Assembly: GCA_003650545.1 (NCBI GenBank)
Contig: QMQO01000008.1
Coordinates: 1 to 41,119 of the forward strand
From: Candidatus Woesearchaeota archaeon
Lineage (GTDB): Archaea > Nanobdellota > Nanobdellia > Woesearchaeales > B72-G16
Length of the DNA: 41,119 bases
Reading direction: 5' to 3'
Shown: positions 20,673 to 28,769 of the stretch, one piece after another
Numbering within the stretch: position 1 is the stretch's first letter
Layout of the letters: each line of letters opens with the position of its first letter
Made by a program: the position numbers and the translations under genes
The notes under the pieces: model-generated
Told to the model about the DNA's origin: nothing
The model's input: the letters and a program-made list of their open reading frames with translations, nothing else
The model's database searches: none

Positions 20673-20712
20673 CTAATTTTTCAAAACAGAAATGTTGTAT
20701 TAGAAAAATTAG
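20673..20712. repeat. Inverted repeat CTAATTTTTC-N20-GAAAAATTAG
   Basis: Perfect 10-bp arms downstream of the DUF192 stop. Confidence 0.75.
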
Positions 20713-20755
20713 CAAAAAAGGTTTTAAACATCACATCAATACACCAATAGAAATC

Positions 20756-20763
20756 TTTATAAA
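20756..20763 (+). promoter_or_regulatory. TATA box (TTTATAAA) upstream of tRNA-like gene
   Basis: Centre about 28 nt before the first acceptor-stem nucleotide at 20788. Confidence 0.65.
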
Positions 20764-20787
20764 GCCACAATTATTAATTCGGATTAA

Positions 20788-21056
20788 GGGGCTGTAGTAT
20801 AAACCTTAATAAATAGGGTACAATCTGGCTAGAAGGAATAGGAGCGACATGCTCTCTTCCGAGTTGATGGGTGGCTCCAGGATTGGAGCGAGGAGCTACA
20901 GTCTACTGTAGCTGTGACTTTAGCTATGGTCTGTTGAAGCTTGCTTCAATGAAGAGACCACCAGATGTTAACACAACCCTGTGTTAATAGGCGTAATCTG
21001 GGTTCAAAATTGGTAAAGTGTTATTCATTTTGCTTGTGAAAGTCCCAGCAGCCCCA
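20788..21056 (+). tRNA. Multiply interrupted tRNA gene; anticodon unresolved (tRNA-Trp CCA is one reading)
   Basis: Acceptor GGGGCTG(20788-20794)/CAGCCCC(21049-21055)+A73; D stem GTAT/GTAC; ATCTGG(20823-20828)/CCAGAT(20961-20966) as anticodon stem; T stem CTGGG(20998-21002)/CCCAG(21044-21048). Removal of 21009-21042 restores T-loop TTCAAAT. Confidence 0.72.
21009..21042 (+). other. 34-nt T-loop intron (position 59/60) with hBHBh' motif
   Basis: CTGGG-[TTCA]-AA^A-...-[TGAA]-AG^T-CCCAG: 4-bp central helix TTCA:TGAA flanked by two 3-nt bulges, inner stem AAAGTG-TTATT-CATTTT. Confidence 0.75.
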
Positions 21057-21080
21057 TTACACCCCTTAATTTAAAAGAGG

Positions 21081-22265
21081 TTGAAATTGGTTTTCATTAA
21101 AGGAAAACGCAAAAGTAAAAGTCCATTAGGAGCTATTGCCACATTAATAGGTACAACAATTGGAGCTGGAATTTTAGGAATACCTTATGTTGTAGCAAAA
21201 TCAGGCTTACTTTATGGCTTATTCCTTATTATTTTTATTGGGGTAATAATACTGTTTGTCAATCTATTTTTTGGTGAAATTGTTTTAAGGACTAAAGGCA
21301 ATCATCAAGTACCGGGATATGCTGAAAAATATACTGGAAAATTTGGAAAATTCTTTATCGTGCTTTCGTTTATTATTGGTGTATATGGCGCAGTCATTGC
21401 TTATACAATCAAAAGCGGAGAGTTTCTTATGTATGTTTTTAATGGATCTAACTCGTTTCCATACAGCCTTGCGTTCTTTGCTGTTATGTCTGTTGTAATC
21501 TATTTTGGCATAAGGGCTGTTGAACACTCCGAACTCGTCCTTGTCGGTTCATTCATATTAGTTATTCTAATCGTTTTCTTTTTAGGGCTCAAATCAGTTG
21601 ACCTCAGCAATTTTGACCTTGTTCATCCAAAGTATCTTTTCCTGCCTTATGGTGTTATTCTATTCGCCTTTTTAGCTACAGGTTCTATCCCTGAGATGAA
21701 GGAACAGCTAACTCATTATAGAAAGAAGATTAAAAATGCTATTATCTTAGGAACCATCGTACCAATCATAGTCTATCTTGCTTTTGCAATCGTTGTAGTG
21801 GGTATTACTGGAAAAGATACGACAACAGGAGCAATTGAAGGTCTTGCGAATGTCATCAAGAATCCTACGGTTATTAAAGGAGCATTTATTTTTGGTATAC
21901 TTGCTATGGCAACTAGTTTTATTGCTCTTGGCAGAGCACTCAAAGAAATGTACATGTTTGATTTTGGTTTTAAAAAATTTCATTCTTATCTTTTTACAGT
22001 TATGATACCTGCATTGTTGTTTTTGTTGCTTTATTTTACTGGCAATAGCAGCTTTATAAATATTTTGGGGATAGCGGGGGCTATATCTGGTGGGATTGCA
22101 GGAGCAATTATTGTATGGATGTATATAAGAGCTAAAAGGTTAGGTGATAGACAGCCAGAGTTTAGTATAAAGTTAAATAAGCCATTTGCTTGGTTTATCA
22201 TTCTGGTTTTTATTATTGGGGTTATATTAAAACTCTTAGAAGTGTTTGGAGTTTTGAGGTTTTAG
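21081..22265 (+). CDS. Aromatic/hydroxy amino acid permease-like transporter (APC superfamily)
   Basis: TTG start; SPLGAIATLIGTTIGAGILGIPYVVAKSG, about 11 hydrophobic segments. Confidence 0.85.
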   Translation: MKLVFIKGKRKSKSPLGAIATLIGTTIGAGILGIPYVVAKSGLLYGLFLIIFIGVIILFVNLFFGEIVLRTKGNHQVPGYAEKYTGKFGKFFIVLSFIIGVYGAVIAYTIKSGEFLMYVFNGSNSFPYSLAFFAVMSVVIYFGIRAVEHSELVLVGSFILVILIVFFLGLKSVDLSNFDLVHPKYLFLPYGVILFAFLATGSIPEMKEQLTHYRKKIKNAIILGTIVPIIVYLAFAIVVVGITGKDTTTGAIEGLANVIKNPTVIKGAFIFGILAMATSFIALGRALKEMYMFDFGFKKFHSYLFTVMIPALLFLLLYFTGNSSFINILGIAGAISGGIAGAIIVWMYIRAKRLGDRQPEFSIKLNKPFAWFIILVFIIGVILKLLEVFGVLRF

Positions 22266-22316
22266 AAAGAAAACTAAATTTTCATTGTTACACTAAATTA
22301 TATTAAGAGCAATTTT

Positions 22317-22886
22317 TTATTTACTAACATAATAGAAAGGATCCTGTTTCTTAAATAATTCCTTGTGACTATTTATATAATTATTTATCTTACTAATATC
22401 CCAGCCCTTTTCAGCAAGCATTTGTTTGATCTCCCACAATGATTTACCTTGCTTTACAGACGCCTTAATAAAATCATCCAAGCTTTTGATTGCCAACTGC
22501 TCCAACTGCTTTGCTGCTTTTTTAGATAGCGATGCTTCTGGTATATATTTTGGTTCTTTAAAAAAGCCTTTTACCTTATGTCTTGGCTTTAGTTGTTGTT
22601 TCAGAAATTCAGTTTTAGATTTTTGCTTTAATGGAATTGCTTCCTTTTCTTCTTCTTTTTTAATGTATTTTCTAAACACAGTGATGACCATCCAAATTAA
22701 AGCTATTACAATTATAATAATTAATGTGATCAAAGCGATTGTACTAGTAGATAGCGATAACTCGCCTGTTACATTTCCTGTAATCTGATTTTGGTTCGAG
22801 TTTAGATTCATCAAGGACGAGTAAGAAAATATTCCTGTAAATATAAGAATTAAAAACAACATCTGCCCCTTTTTTGTATCCATCAC
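22317..22886 (-). CDS. Membrane/secreted protein with N-terminal TM followed by ITGNVTGE motif and helical C-terminal tail
   Basis: MDTKKGQMLFLILIFTGIFSYSSLMNLNSNQNQITGNVTGELS; second TM LITLIIIIVIALIWMVITVF; C-terminal SLWEIKQMLAEKGWDISKINNYI. Confidence 0.8.
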   Translation of the reverse strand: MMDTKKGQMLFLILIFTGIFSYSSLMNLNSNQNQITGNVTGELSLSTSTIALITLIIIIVIALIWMVITVFRKYIKKEEEKEAIPLKQKSKTEFLKQQLKPRHKVKGFFKEPKYIPEASLSKKAAKQLEQLAIKSLDDFIKASVKQGKSLWEIKQMLAEKGWDISKINNYINSHKELFKKQDPFYYVSK

Positions 22887-22959
22887 AATTAAGAAATAGA
22901 AAAGAGATTTATAAGTTTTTTGCTTATTTTTATTTTTATTTGCTTATTCTTATTCTGCT

Positions 22960-24414
22960 TTATTCGCTCTTTGGCGTTACTATCAACCAAACATCCCCTG
23001 TGTTTAGTTGTGACTGTCCGTCATCGACTATAAATTGGATTGTTCTAACACCAATAAAACCCTTATCTGGAAAAAATTTGACATAGCCAGACTTTTCGTC
23101 CAATTCATAATAAATATTTTTTATTTTGCTTTCTGAATAAAAAGTTAATGGGTCTCCATCAGGATCTCTGATATATCTGCTGAGATTGAGTGCATGCGGC
23201 TTATCTTGTTCCCAAACCTGATAGCGGAATTTATCTTTCTTGTCTTCTATTTCCTTAAGTTTTTGTTCTACCTCTTCTATTTCTTGGATAGGTTTGTAAT
23301 CTACAGACTCAAAATCTTTCTTGAGTCTAATGTAGTTTTGATATTCTTTTTCTAGTAAAGACAACTCTACAGATTCTTCTTCTTTTTCGGTTTTGTCTTC
23401 GGTTCTATTATGTTCTTTTGTTGATGTCTGTTCTTTGACAGACTTATCTGCTGGCTCGTGTTTGAATATGTTGAGGATTGAAGCAATCCTATCAAAGATG
23501 CCTGTTTTGTTCTCTAACTGTTTAGTCTGTTTTCCTTCAGCTATGGAAGATGTGGAAGAAGGTGTAGCAGCTAAAGGTGGCTTTTCTTTTCCCATCTCAT
23601 CTCCTTTAATCGTCACAATTTTTATTGATAAGATCCATATACCAAACAACAGAACTGCTATTAAAATCACTATTATAGGAGTAAACCACCATTTTATTTT
23701 TTTCTTTGATTCTACTTCTTTAACAAACTCTTTCTTGATTTTTTTCTTTGGCTCTTTTATAACAGCCGGTAAAATTTTTAATGGAACAATTGCAAATATG
23801 CCTAGCCCAGGGCTTACCGCTTTGAAGTAATGGTATAATTCGTCTGATTTAATTCTGTTTGTTTTAAGTGTGAACCAGCGGCCATTTGTATAGTATTTCA
23901 GTACAATATCATTAGTGTTTATATTATGTTTTAATAAATAAGAACGCTCGAGCCTGAAGCGTATTATCACTTCCTTGATAGCATACTCTCCTAGATTACG
24001 AGTAGTGAATTTAAAATACTTATAGCAGTCTTTGAGCTTCTTTGCACCAAAACTGCTGTAGCCTTGTTCTGCTTTTACTATTACAGCGTCAACATCTTCT
24101 TTTAAGGAAACTTCGGCTGTTAGTATATCTAAGTTGTCAGTCTCAAAGATTAGTTTCTCTTTGCTAGAAATGAACGGAAAATACTTGAGATTAGGTTTTC
24201 TTTTATCTTGTGTTAGATGTCTAAGCTTAACCTCCTGTGATGCTATAACTAATAGTAATATAATTAATAACAGTACTACAACAAAGGTTATTCCAATAAT
24301 AAGAATAATAGCTAGACTGGTATTAATGGCCTCATTTTTAGCCTGGTTGCCTAATGCATAAGCAGAACTGATTAGAACAAAAACGAATGTTAGTAATAAT
24401 AGTCTTGCCTTCAT
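22960..24414 (-). CDS. Membrane protein with PGF-pre-PGF-like domain and C-terminal cadherin-like domain
   Basis: Signal peptide, TM IILIIGITFVVVLLLIILLLVIAS, segment ...YKYFKFTTRNLGEYAIKEVIIRFRLERSYLLKHNINTNDIVLKYYTNGRWFTLKT...SPGLGIFAIV, TM IIVILIAVLLFGIWIL, C-terminal DPDGDPLTFYSES...GQSQLNTGDVWLIV. Confidence 0.8.
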   Translation of the reverse strand: MKARLLLLTFVFVLISSAYALGNQAKNEAINTSLAIILIIGITFVVVLLLIILLLVIASQEVKLRHLTQDKRKPNLKYFPFISSKEKLIFETDNLDILTAEVSLKEDVDAVIVKAEQGYSSFGAKKLKDCYKYFKFTTRNLGEYAIKEVIIRFRLERSYLLKHNINTNDIVLKYYTNGRWFTLKTNRIKSDELYHYFKAVSPGLGIFAIVPLKILPAVIKEPKKKIKKEFVKEVESKKKIKWWFTPIIVILIAVLLFGIWILSIKIVTIKGDEMGKEKPPLAATPSSTSSIAEGKQTKQLENKTGIFDRIASILNIFKHEPADKSVKEQTSTKEHNRTEDKTEKEEESVELSLLEKEYQNYIRLKKDFESVDYKPIQEIEEVEQKLKEIEDKKDKFRYQVWEQDKPHALNLSRYIRDPDGDPLTFYSESKIKNIYYELDEKSGYVKFFPDKGFIGVRTIQFIVDDGQSQLNTGDVWLIVTPKSE

Positions 24415-24478
24415 TCTATCATTCTATGCCCCTTTTATTAAACACTTTTATTAAAAATAGATTAAAAAAAGAAAAAAT

Positions 24479-25735
24479 TTAATAGTATGTTTGGCTCTCC
24501 TCAAAGCCTTCTTCTTCGTTACCTTTTAGCTTACTGAAACCGATTACTAAGCCCAAGATAACTAAGATAACTACTAATACGATCAAGGCTATGATCAAGC
24601 CAGTCTTCCAACCACTGCTTAGGCCTCCCTTTTCTCCAGCAGTTATGTTTGCACTTAAAGTAACAAGTTCTGAAACATCGTCTCCAGACTCAACTTTGAC
24701 TGCAAAGTCCTGTAGGCCTTCAACAGCATCCTTATCTGCTGTCACATAAACAAGTACGCTTTTGGTTGCACCACTAGCTATACTTATAACATTCTCTGGG
24801 CGTACTTGGATGGTGCCCCATTCAATATCGTCAGCTGAAATCACAAATGTACGAGTTTCAGCAGCACCATTAGTGATGGCTATCTCATAAAGAGCTCCAC
24901 CTTCGCCTTTAACGATTGTCTTTGTGTTTGTTCTAGAAACAACACTCGTTGCAGGAAGCTCTTTCTGTACTTCAGCACCAATAACCTGGACTGTAGCTTT
25001 TTCAGATGTTTCTCTTCTACCATCAAAGTACTTTGCAGTTACAACCAGATCATAACTGCCTGATTCAGCATCTGCTGGAATCCTCAAGTATAACTCTTCT
25101 GAAGTTGTCTTTTCCTTGGCATCTAGCTCGTCTATGTAATCTGACGCACTAACACCTAGCTCAGGAATCGAAGCTGTTACTTTAATACCATCTGAGTCTT
25201 CTTCGCCAACGTTCTCAATCCTTACAGTTGTAAGCAATGACCTACCAGCCTTAACAGAATTCATTGGGCTGAGGATAATGTCACGGATTAAAATGCGTTC
25301 ATCACCATCTTCATCTCCTACTAAGTGCAGGTTGTATGTATACTCTTCTAAACTTCCTTCTTTACCGTAGATCAAAATCCTTAAGTCATAATATTCGTCA
25401 CTGTCCATTAAATCTGGAAGCTCAATCTCAAGCTCTTTTGTTACTGTGTCGCCTTCGTCTAGGTCGAAACGTCTTGTGGTGTCAGTTAGATCTCCGTGCT
25501 TGTAGCCGCCGATCTCTGCTCTGATCTTTAAATCCTCATAATCCTGATCGTCAGCTTCTAACTCTATTGAGATATCAAGCTTATCGCTTAATTCAACAAG
25601 CTTAGTCTCATCACCAAAAGGATCAATCTCCTTGTTGTTTATCTCTAAGCTCTCTATTCTTGGCAAAGCACTTGCCATGCCAACCACTAATATTCCTATT
25701 AGGAATACCAACAAAATGCTAAATTTAGCCTTCAT
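24479..25735 (-). CDS. S-layer/COG1361-like exported protein with C-terminal TM
   Basis: Signal peptide MKAKFSILLVFLIGILVVGMASA; CARDB/NEW3-like beta-sandwich repeats; C-terminal TM TGLIIALIVLVVILVILGLVIGF; GGGGGT upstream of ATG 25735. Confidence 0.85.
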   Translation of the reverse strand: MKAKFSILLVFLIGILVVGMASALPRIESLEINNKEIDPFGDETKLVELSDKLDISIELEADDQDYEDLKIRAEIGGYKHGDLTDTTRRFDLDEGDTVTKELEIELPDLMDSDEYYDLRILIYGKEGSLEEYTYNLHLVGDEDGDERILIRDIILSPMNSVKAGRSLLTTVRIENVGEEDSDGIKVTASIPELGVSASDYIDELDAKEKTTSEELYLRIPADAESGSYDLVVTAKYFDGRRETSEKATVQVIGAEVQKELPATSVVSRTNTKTIVKGEGGALYEIAITNGAAETRTFVISADDIEWGTIQVRPENVISIASGATKSVLVYVTADKDAVEGLQDFAVKVESGDDVSELVTLSANITAGEKGGLSSGWKTGLIIALIVLVVILVILGLVIGFSKLKGNEEEGFEESQTYY

Positions 25736-25767
25736 TTTATTTACCCCCACTAAGTTGGTTTTTAACT

Positions 25768-25804
25768 ATTACATTTCGAATGTTTGTAACTATTCGAAAG
25801 TAAT
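25768..25804. promoter_or_regulatory. Inverted repeat ATTAC-a-TTTCGAAT-N10-ATTCGAAA-GTAAT in promoter of S-layer-like gene
   Basis: Perfect 8-bp plus 5-bp arms with one bulged A, next to TATA-like TTATATATAA (25811-25820). Confidence 0.7.
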
Positions 25805-25852
25805 CACAACTTATATATAAACATTACTGTGTTCGAGTATATGTTTATTTTA

Positions 25853-28708
25853 TTATTTTACTGTAATCTGTCTATATTTAATGCGATGTAGGCTATCGTC
25901 TTCCTTGCCGTTTATTGTTATGCGGATATCATAAGTTCCTAGCTTAGCATCCGCAGGAATAACAAACAAGATATTTTTGCTAACTACATCGTCTTTCTTT
26001 AGTCTGAATGGACCGATCTTGTTCCTTAGACCTAGTTCGTCTATAATTGCTGTTACTTCAACATCTTTTAGGCTGTTGTGCTCATCTGTATTCTCGAGAG
26101 AGATAGACAACACAAACTCATCTCCTGGACTAACAACTTCATTGTCTAGCTCTAAGCTCTTCACTAAAAGTCTACGTCGTGGTAGAGTGATCTCGCTATC
26201 GCGTTCCTCATCAGGATCGATTACAGTAAGCGTGAAAGTCTTACAAACGTCATGTTCGAGATCTGCTACACATACCTCTATTTCATTATCTCCAAGGTAC
26301 TTTTTACTTGGAACCCATCTAAACAAGCCTGATTCTTTATCAATAGTCATTTTGTTGTTTATTGGGTTTACTAAATAGAAGTATATAGATTCGCCTTCAG
26401 GATCTGCAGCCTCAAACTTAAACTTGTACTGCTGATTAACATAAGCATCTGGCATAGCTGTTGTTATTATATATGGCGCATTATTTGTGATTGTGATTAC
26501 GTGTGTTGCTGTGCCTGTCAAGCCTTGGTTGTCTGTTACTGTTAGTGTTACAGTGTATTCACCAGATTCTTCATAAATATGGGTTACTATTGAACCTGTT
26601 TTTAATTGTGTTAATTCCATAGCACAGTATCTTTGGTTGCCAGAATAAATAATTTCATTAAGGCTGACCTTAAGATCGCCAATTGTTGTTGAATGTTCAT
26701 TTAAAATCGTTGTTTGTATATTGTTAACATTTAACTGACATGCGTTATCATTTATTTCAACAATTTCAATTTGGTACTCTACCCCATTAATGGTGTATAT
26801 TCTATTTTCCCCCTCTTCAAACCATCCGTAATAGTCTGGCTCACCAAAGTCCCACAGATAACTAACTATCGTTATCGTACCACCATCAGGATCAGAGCTG
26901 CCAGAACCATCAAATGTAATCTCTTCTAGGACAGAGCCTGTTGAGGGTGCTAAGATGACAGCAGTTGGTGGATACATGCTTTGAATTATTACTTCTGCTG
27001 TATCTATACCAATTGCACCATTGTTATCAGTTACTATTAATTTTGCTGTATATGTACCTGTAGAAGTGTAGGTGTGTGTTGGATTTGCTAGATTAGAGGT
27101 AGCACCATCACCAAAGTCCCAAAAGTAACTTACTATCTGACCATCTGGATCATAACTTCCTAATGAAGTAAAGCTAACAGGGATGTTAACCAAGCCAGAG
27201 TAAGGACCATTTGCTTCTGCTACTGGTGGCTCTGTTACACCTTCTTGGATTCTAGCCAATGTTGAGTCTGTACCTTCCAAACCATCGTTATCTGTAACAG
27301 TTAATACAATAGTGTAGTTTCCAGCTTCTTGATATGTGTGTGTTGGATTTGCTAGGTTAGAGGTAGCACCATCACCAAAGTCCCACAAGTAACTTACTAT
27401 CTGACCATCTGGATCATAACTTCCTGATGAAGTAAAACTAACAGGGAGATTAACCAAGCCAGAGTAAGGACCATTTGCTTCTGCTACTGGTGATTCTTCA
27501 CAACTATAAACCGTAGCTGTTGTTGTTGTCATGTTATCATAGCCATCATTGTCTGTAACCATAAGTGTCACCAAGAATGTTCCTGTTTGGGTGTATGTGT
27601 GCTGGACAATAACATTTTTTGTTGAGCCACTTGAATCCCCAAATGTCCAGCTATATGTAACAATATTACCATCTGGATCATAACTATTAGAGCCATCAAA
27701 AGTGATTGGTTGGTTGACGCAACCTGTGTATGGTCCAGTTGTTAAAGCCACGGGAATATTGTTATCTGGGATTGGAACTATTGCGTCTAGAAAATTAACA
27801 GTTCGGATTGCACCAGTTCTCCTATCTAAATTATAGGCGCTAACAAGCTGGTTGTTTAAACTAACTTCGCAATAGAATAGCTGATCATTCGTGTTTAAAG
27901 AACAGCTTGTATGGAAATTGCGACCATATTGATCCTTGCTATCAAGCTCGCATCTAGCAGAGTTACAAAAATTTTGATTTGTGATATCACCATCTACAAA
28001 TAGATTGTCTGTATCAGGAATGTAATTCGTTGCAGAATGTGTTACTTTATAATAATAGTCGGTTGCAATATAAAAGCTCACTACTGTGCCACTTCTTGTT
28101 TCCTCTCTCCTGTATTGCTCTTCTGGATGTGTGTTATTAACAAGAACACTTATTTGTTCAATATAATCACCTGCTTCCTTATCTTTCGCTGCTGTCTGAA
28201 ATAACATATGTTGGGAAGCAGCATTTTTCTTTAGGAAATTTACACGAGCCACATAATCTTTAGATGGGTAGTAGATAAAAGCAGTTAATGGCGCGCCATT
28301 TTTATAAACCTCACAATAGCGATTTGTTTGCTTGAGCACGTCAGGGCGACAGGTTGTTGTATAGACATTATTGTTAGATGTTTTTGATAGAGTACAATCG
28401 AGATTATTTCCTGCGCATGTGCTAAGTTGAGAATCAATAAATAGATAGTCAACATCTGACTGATAACCATTGCTACCATATACTATATAGTACAAAGTAT
28501 CGGCATTAATGTTTTGAAATTTCGCAAGATCGTCAACAGGCTGCATCACGCTGACTGTTGGTTCTGCAGTGTTTTCACTTATCAAACTTGTATATGTTTG
28601 TATTGAATCCTTTGTGTCATAGTCACGAGTTTCTGTTGCGAAGTTATAAGCTGAAACCGTTGCTATCATGAGCAAGGCAAAGATGATTAATGTGACCAGC
28701 TTCTTCAT
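25853..28708 (-). CDS. PKD-domain surface protein with cadherin-like and C-terminal CARDB-like domains
   Basis: Four WDFG/WTFG PKD domains (SYSWTFGDSSG, SYLWDFGDGAT, SYFWDFGDGAT, SYLWDFGEPD); signal peptide MKKLVTLIIFALLMIATVSA. Confidence 0.9.
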   Translation of the reverse strand: MKKLVTLIIFALLMIATVSAYNFATETRDYDTKDSIQTYTSLISENTAEPTVSVMQPVDDLAKFQNINADTLYYIVYGSNGYQSDVDYLFIDSQLSTCAGNNLDCTLSKTSNNNVYTTTCRPDVLKQTNRYCEVYKNGAPLTAFIYYPSKDYVARVNFLKKNAASQHMLFQTAAKDKEAGDYIEQISVLVNNTHPEEQYRREETRSGTVVSFYIATDYYYKVTHSATNYIPDTDNLFVDGDITNQNFCNSARCELDSKDQYGRNFHTSCSLNTNDQLFYCEVSLNNQLVSAYNLDRRTGAIRTVNFLDAIVPIPDNNIPVALTTGPYTGCVNQPITFDGSNSYDPDGNIVTYSWTFGDSSGSTKNVIVQHTYTQTGTFLVTLMVTDNDGYDNMTTTTATVYSCEESPVAEANGPYSGLVNLPVSFTSSGSYDPDGQIVSYLWDFGDGATSNLANPTHTYQEAGNYTIVLTVTDNDGLEGTDSTLARIQEGVTEPPVAEANGPYSGLVNIPVSFTSLGSYDPDGQIVSYFWDFGDGATSNLANPTHTYTSTGTYTAKLIVTDNNGAIGIDTAEVIIQSMYPPTAVILAPSTGSVLEEITFDGSGSSDPDGGTITIVSYLWDFGEPDYYGWFEEGENRIYTINGVEYQIEIVEINDNACQLNVNNIQTTILNEHSTTIGDLKVSLNEIIYSGNQRYCAMELTQLKTGSIVTHIYEESGEYTVTLTVTDNQGLTGTATHVITITNNAPYIITTAMPDAYVNQQYKFKFEAADPEGESIYFYLVNPINNKMTIDKESGLFRWVPSKKYLGDNEIEVCVADLEHDVCKTFTLTVIDPDEERDSEITLPRRRLLVKSLELDNEVVSPGDEFVLSISLENTDEHNSLKDVEVTAIIDELGLRNKIGPFRLKKDDVVSKNILFVIPADAKLGTYDIRITINGKEDDSLHRIKYRQITVK
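27073..27228 (-). repeat. PKD tandem repeat copy (partner 27337-27492)
   Basis: About 156 bp, ~6 mismatches by eye between copies, period 264 bp (88 codons). Confidence 0.85.
27337..27492 (-). repeat. PKD tandem repeat copy (partner 27073-27228)
   Basis: As above. Confidence 0.85.
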
Positions 28709-28769
28709 TTTTTAACCCCCTATTGTTTATCGTTCACCTGTTAAATTAATAACCAAAATAAGTAAAAAA

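Noticed and set aside
20788-21056. Interpretation as tmRNA, SRP RNA or RNase P RNA
   Set aside because: No GGAAG-type SRP helix 8 motif or RNase P CR I/CR V consensus was found, and the local stems match a cloverleaf with a BHB intron rather than a rod or tmRNA layout. A covariance search is still needed.
21285-21983. Minus-strand ORFs opposite the permease at 21081-22265
   Set aside because: Antisense to a recognised transporter; the translations look like shadow ORFs.
25853-28708. PKD repeats as a mobile or phage-like repeat array
   Set aside because: The repeats are in-frame protein domain repeats within a single CDS.
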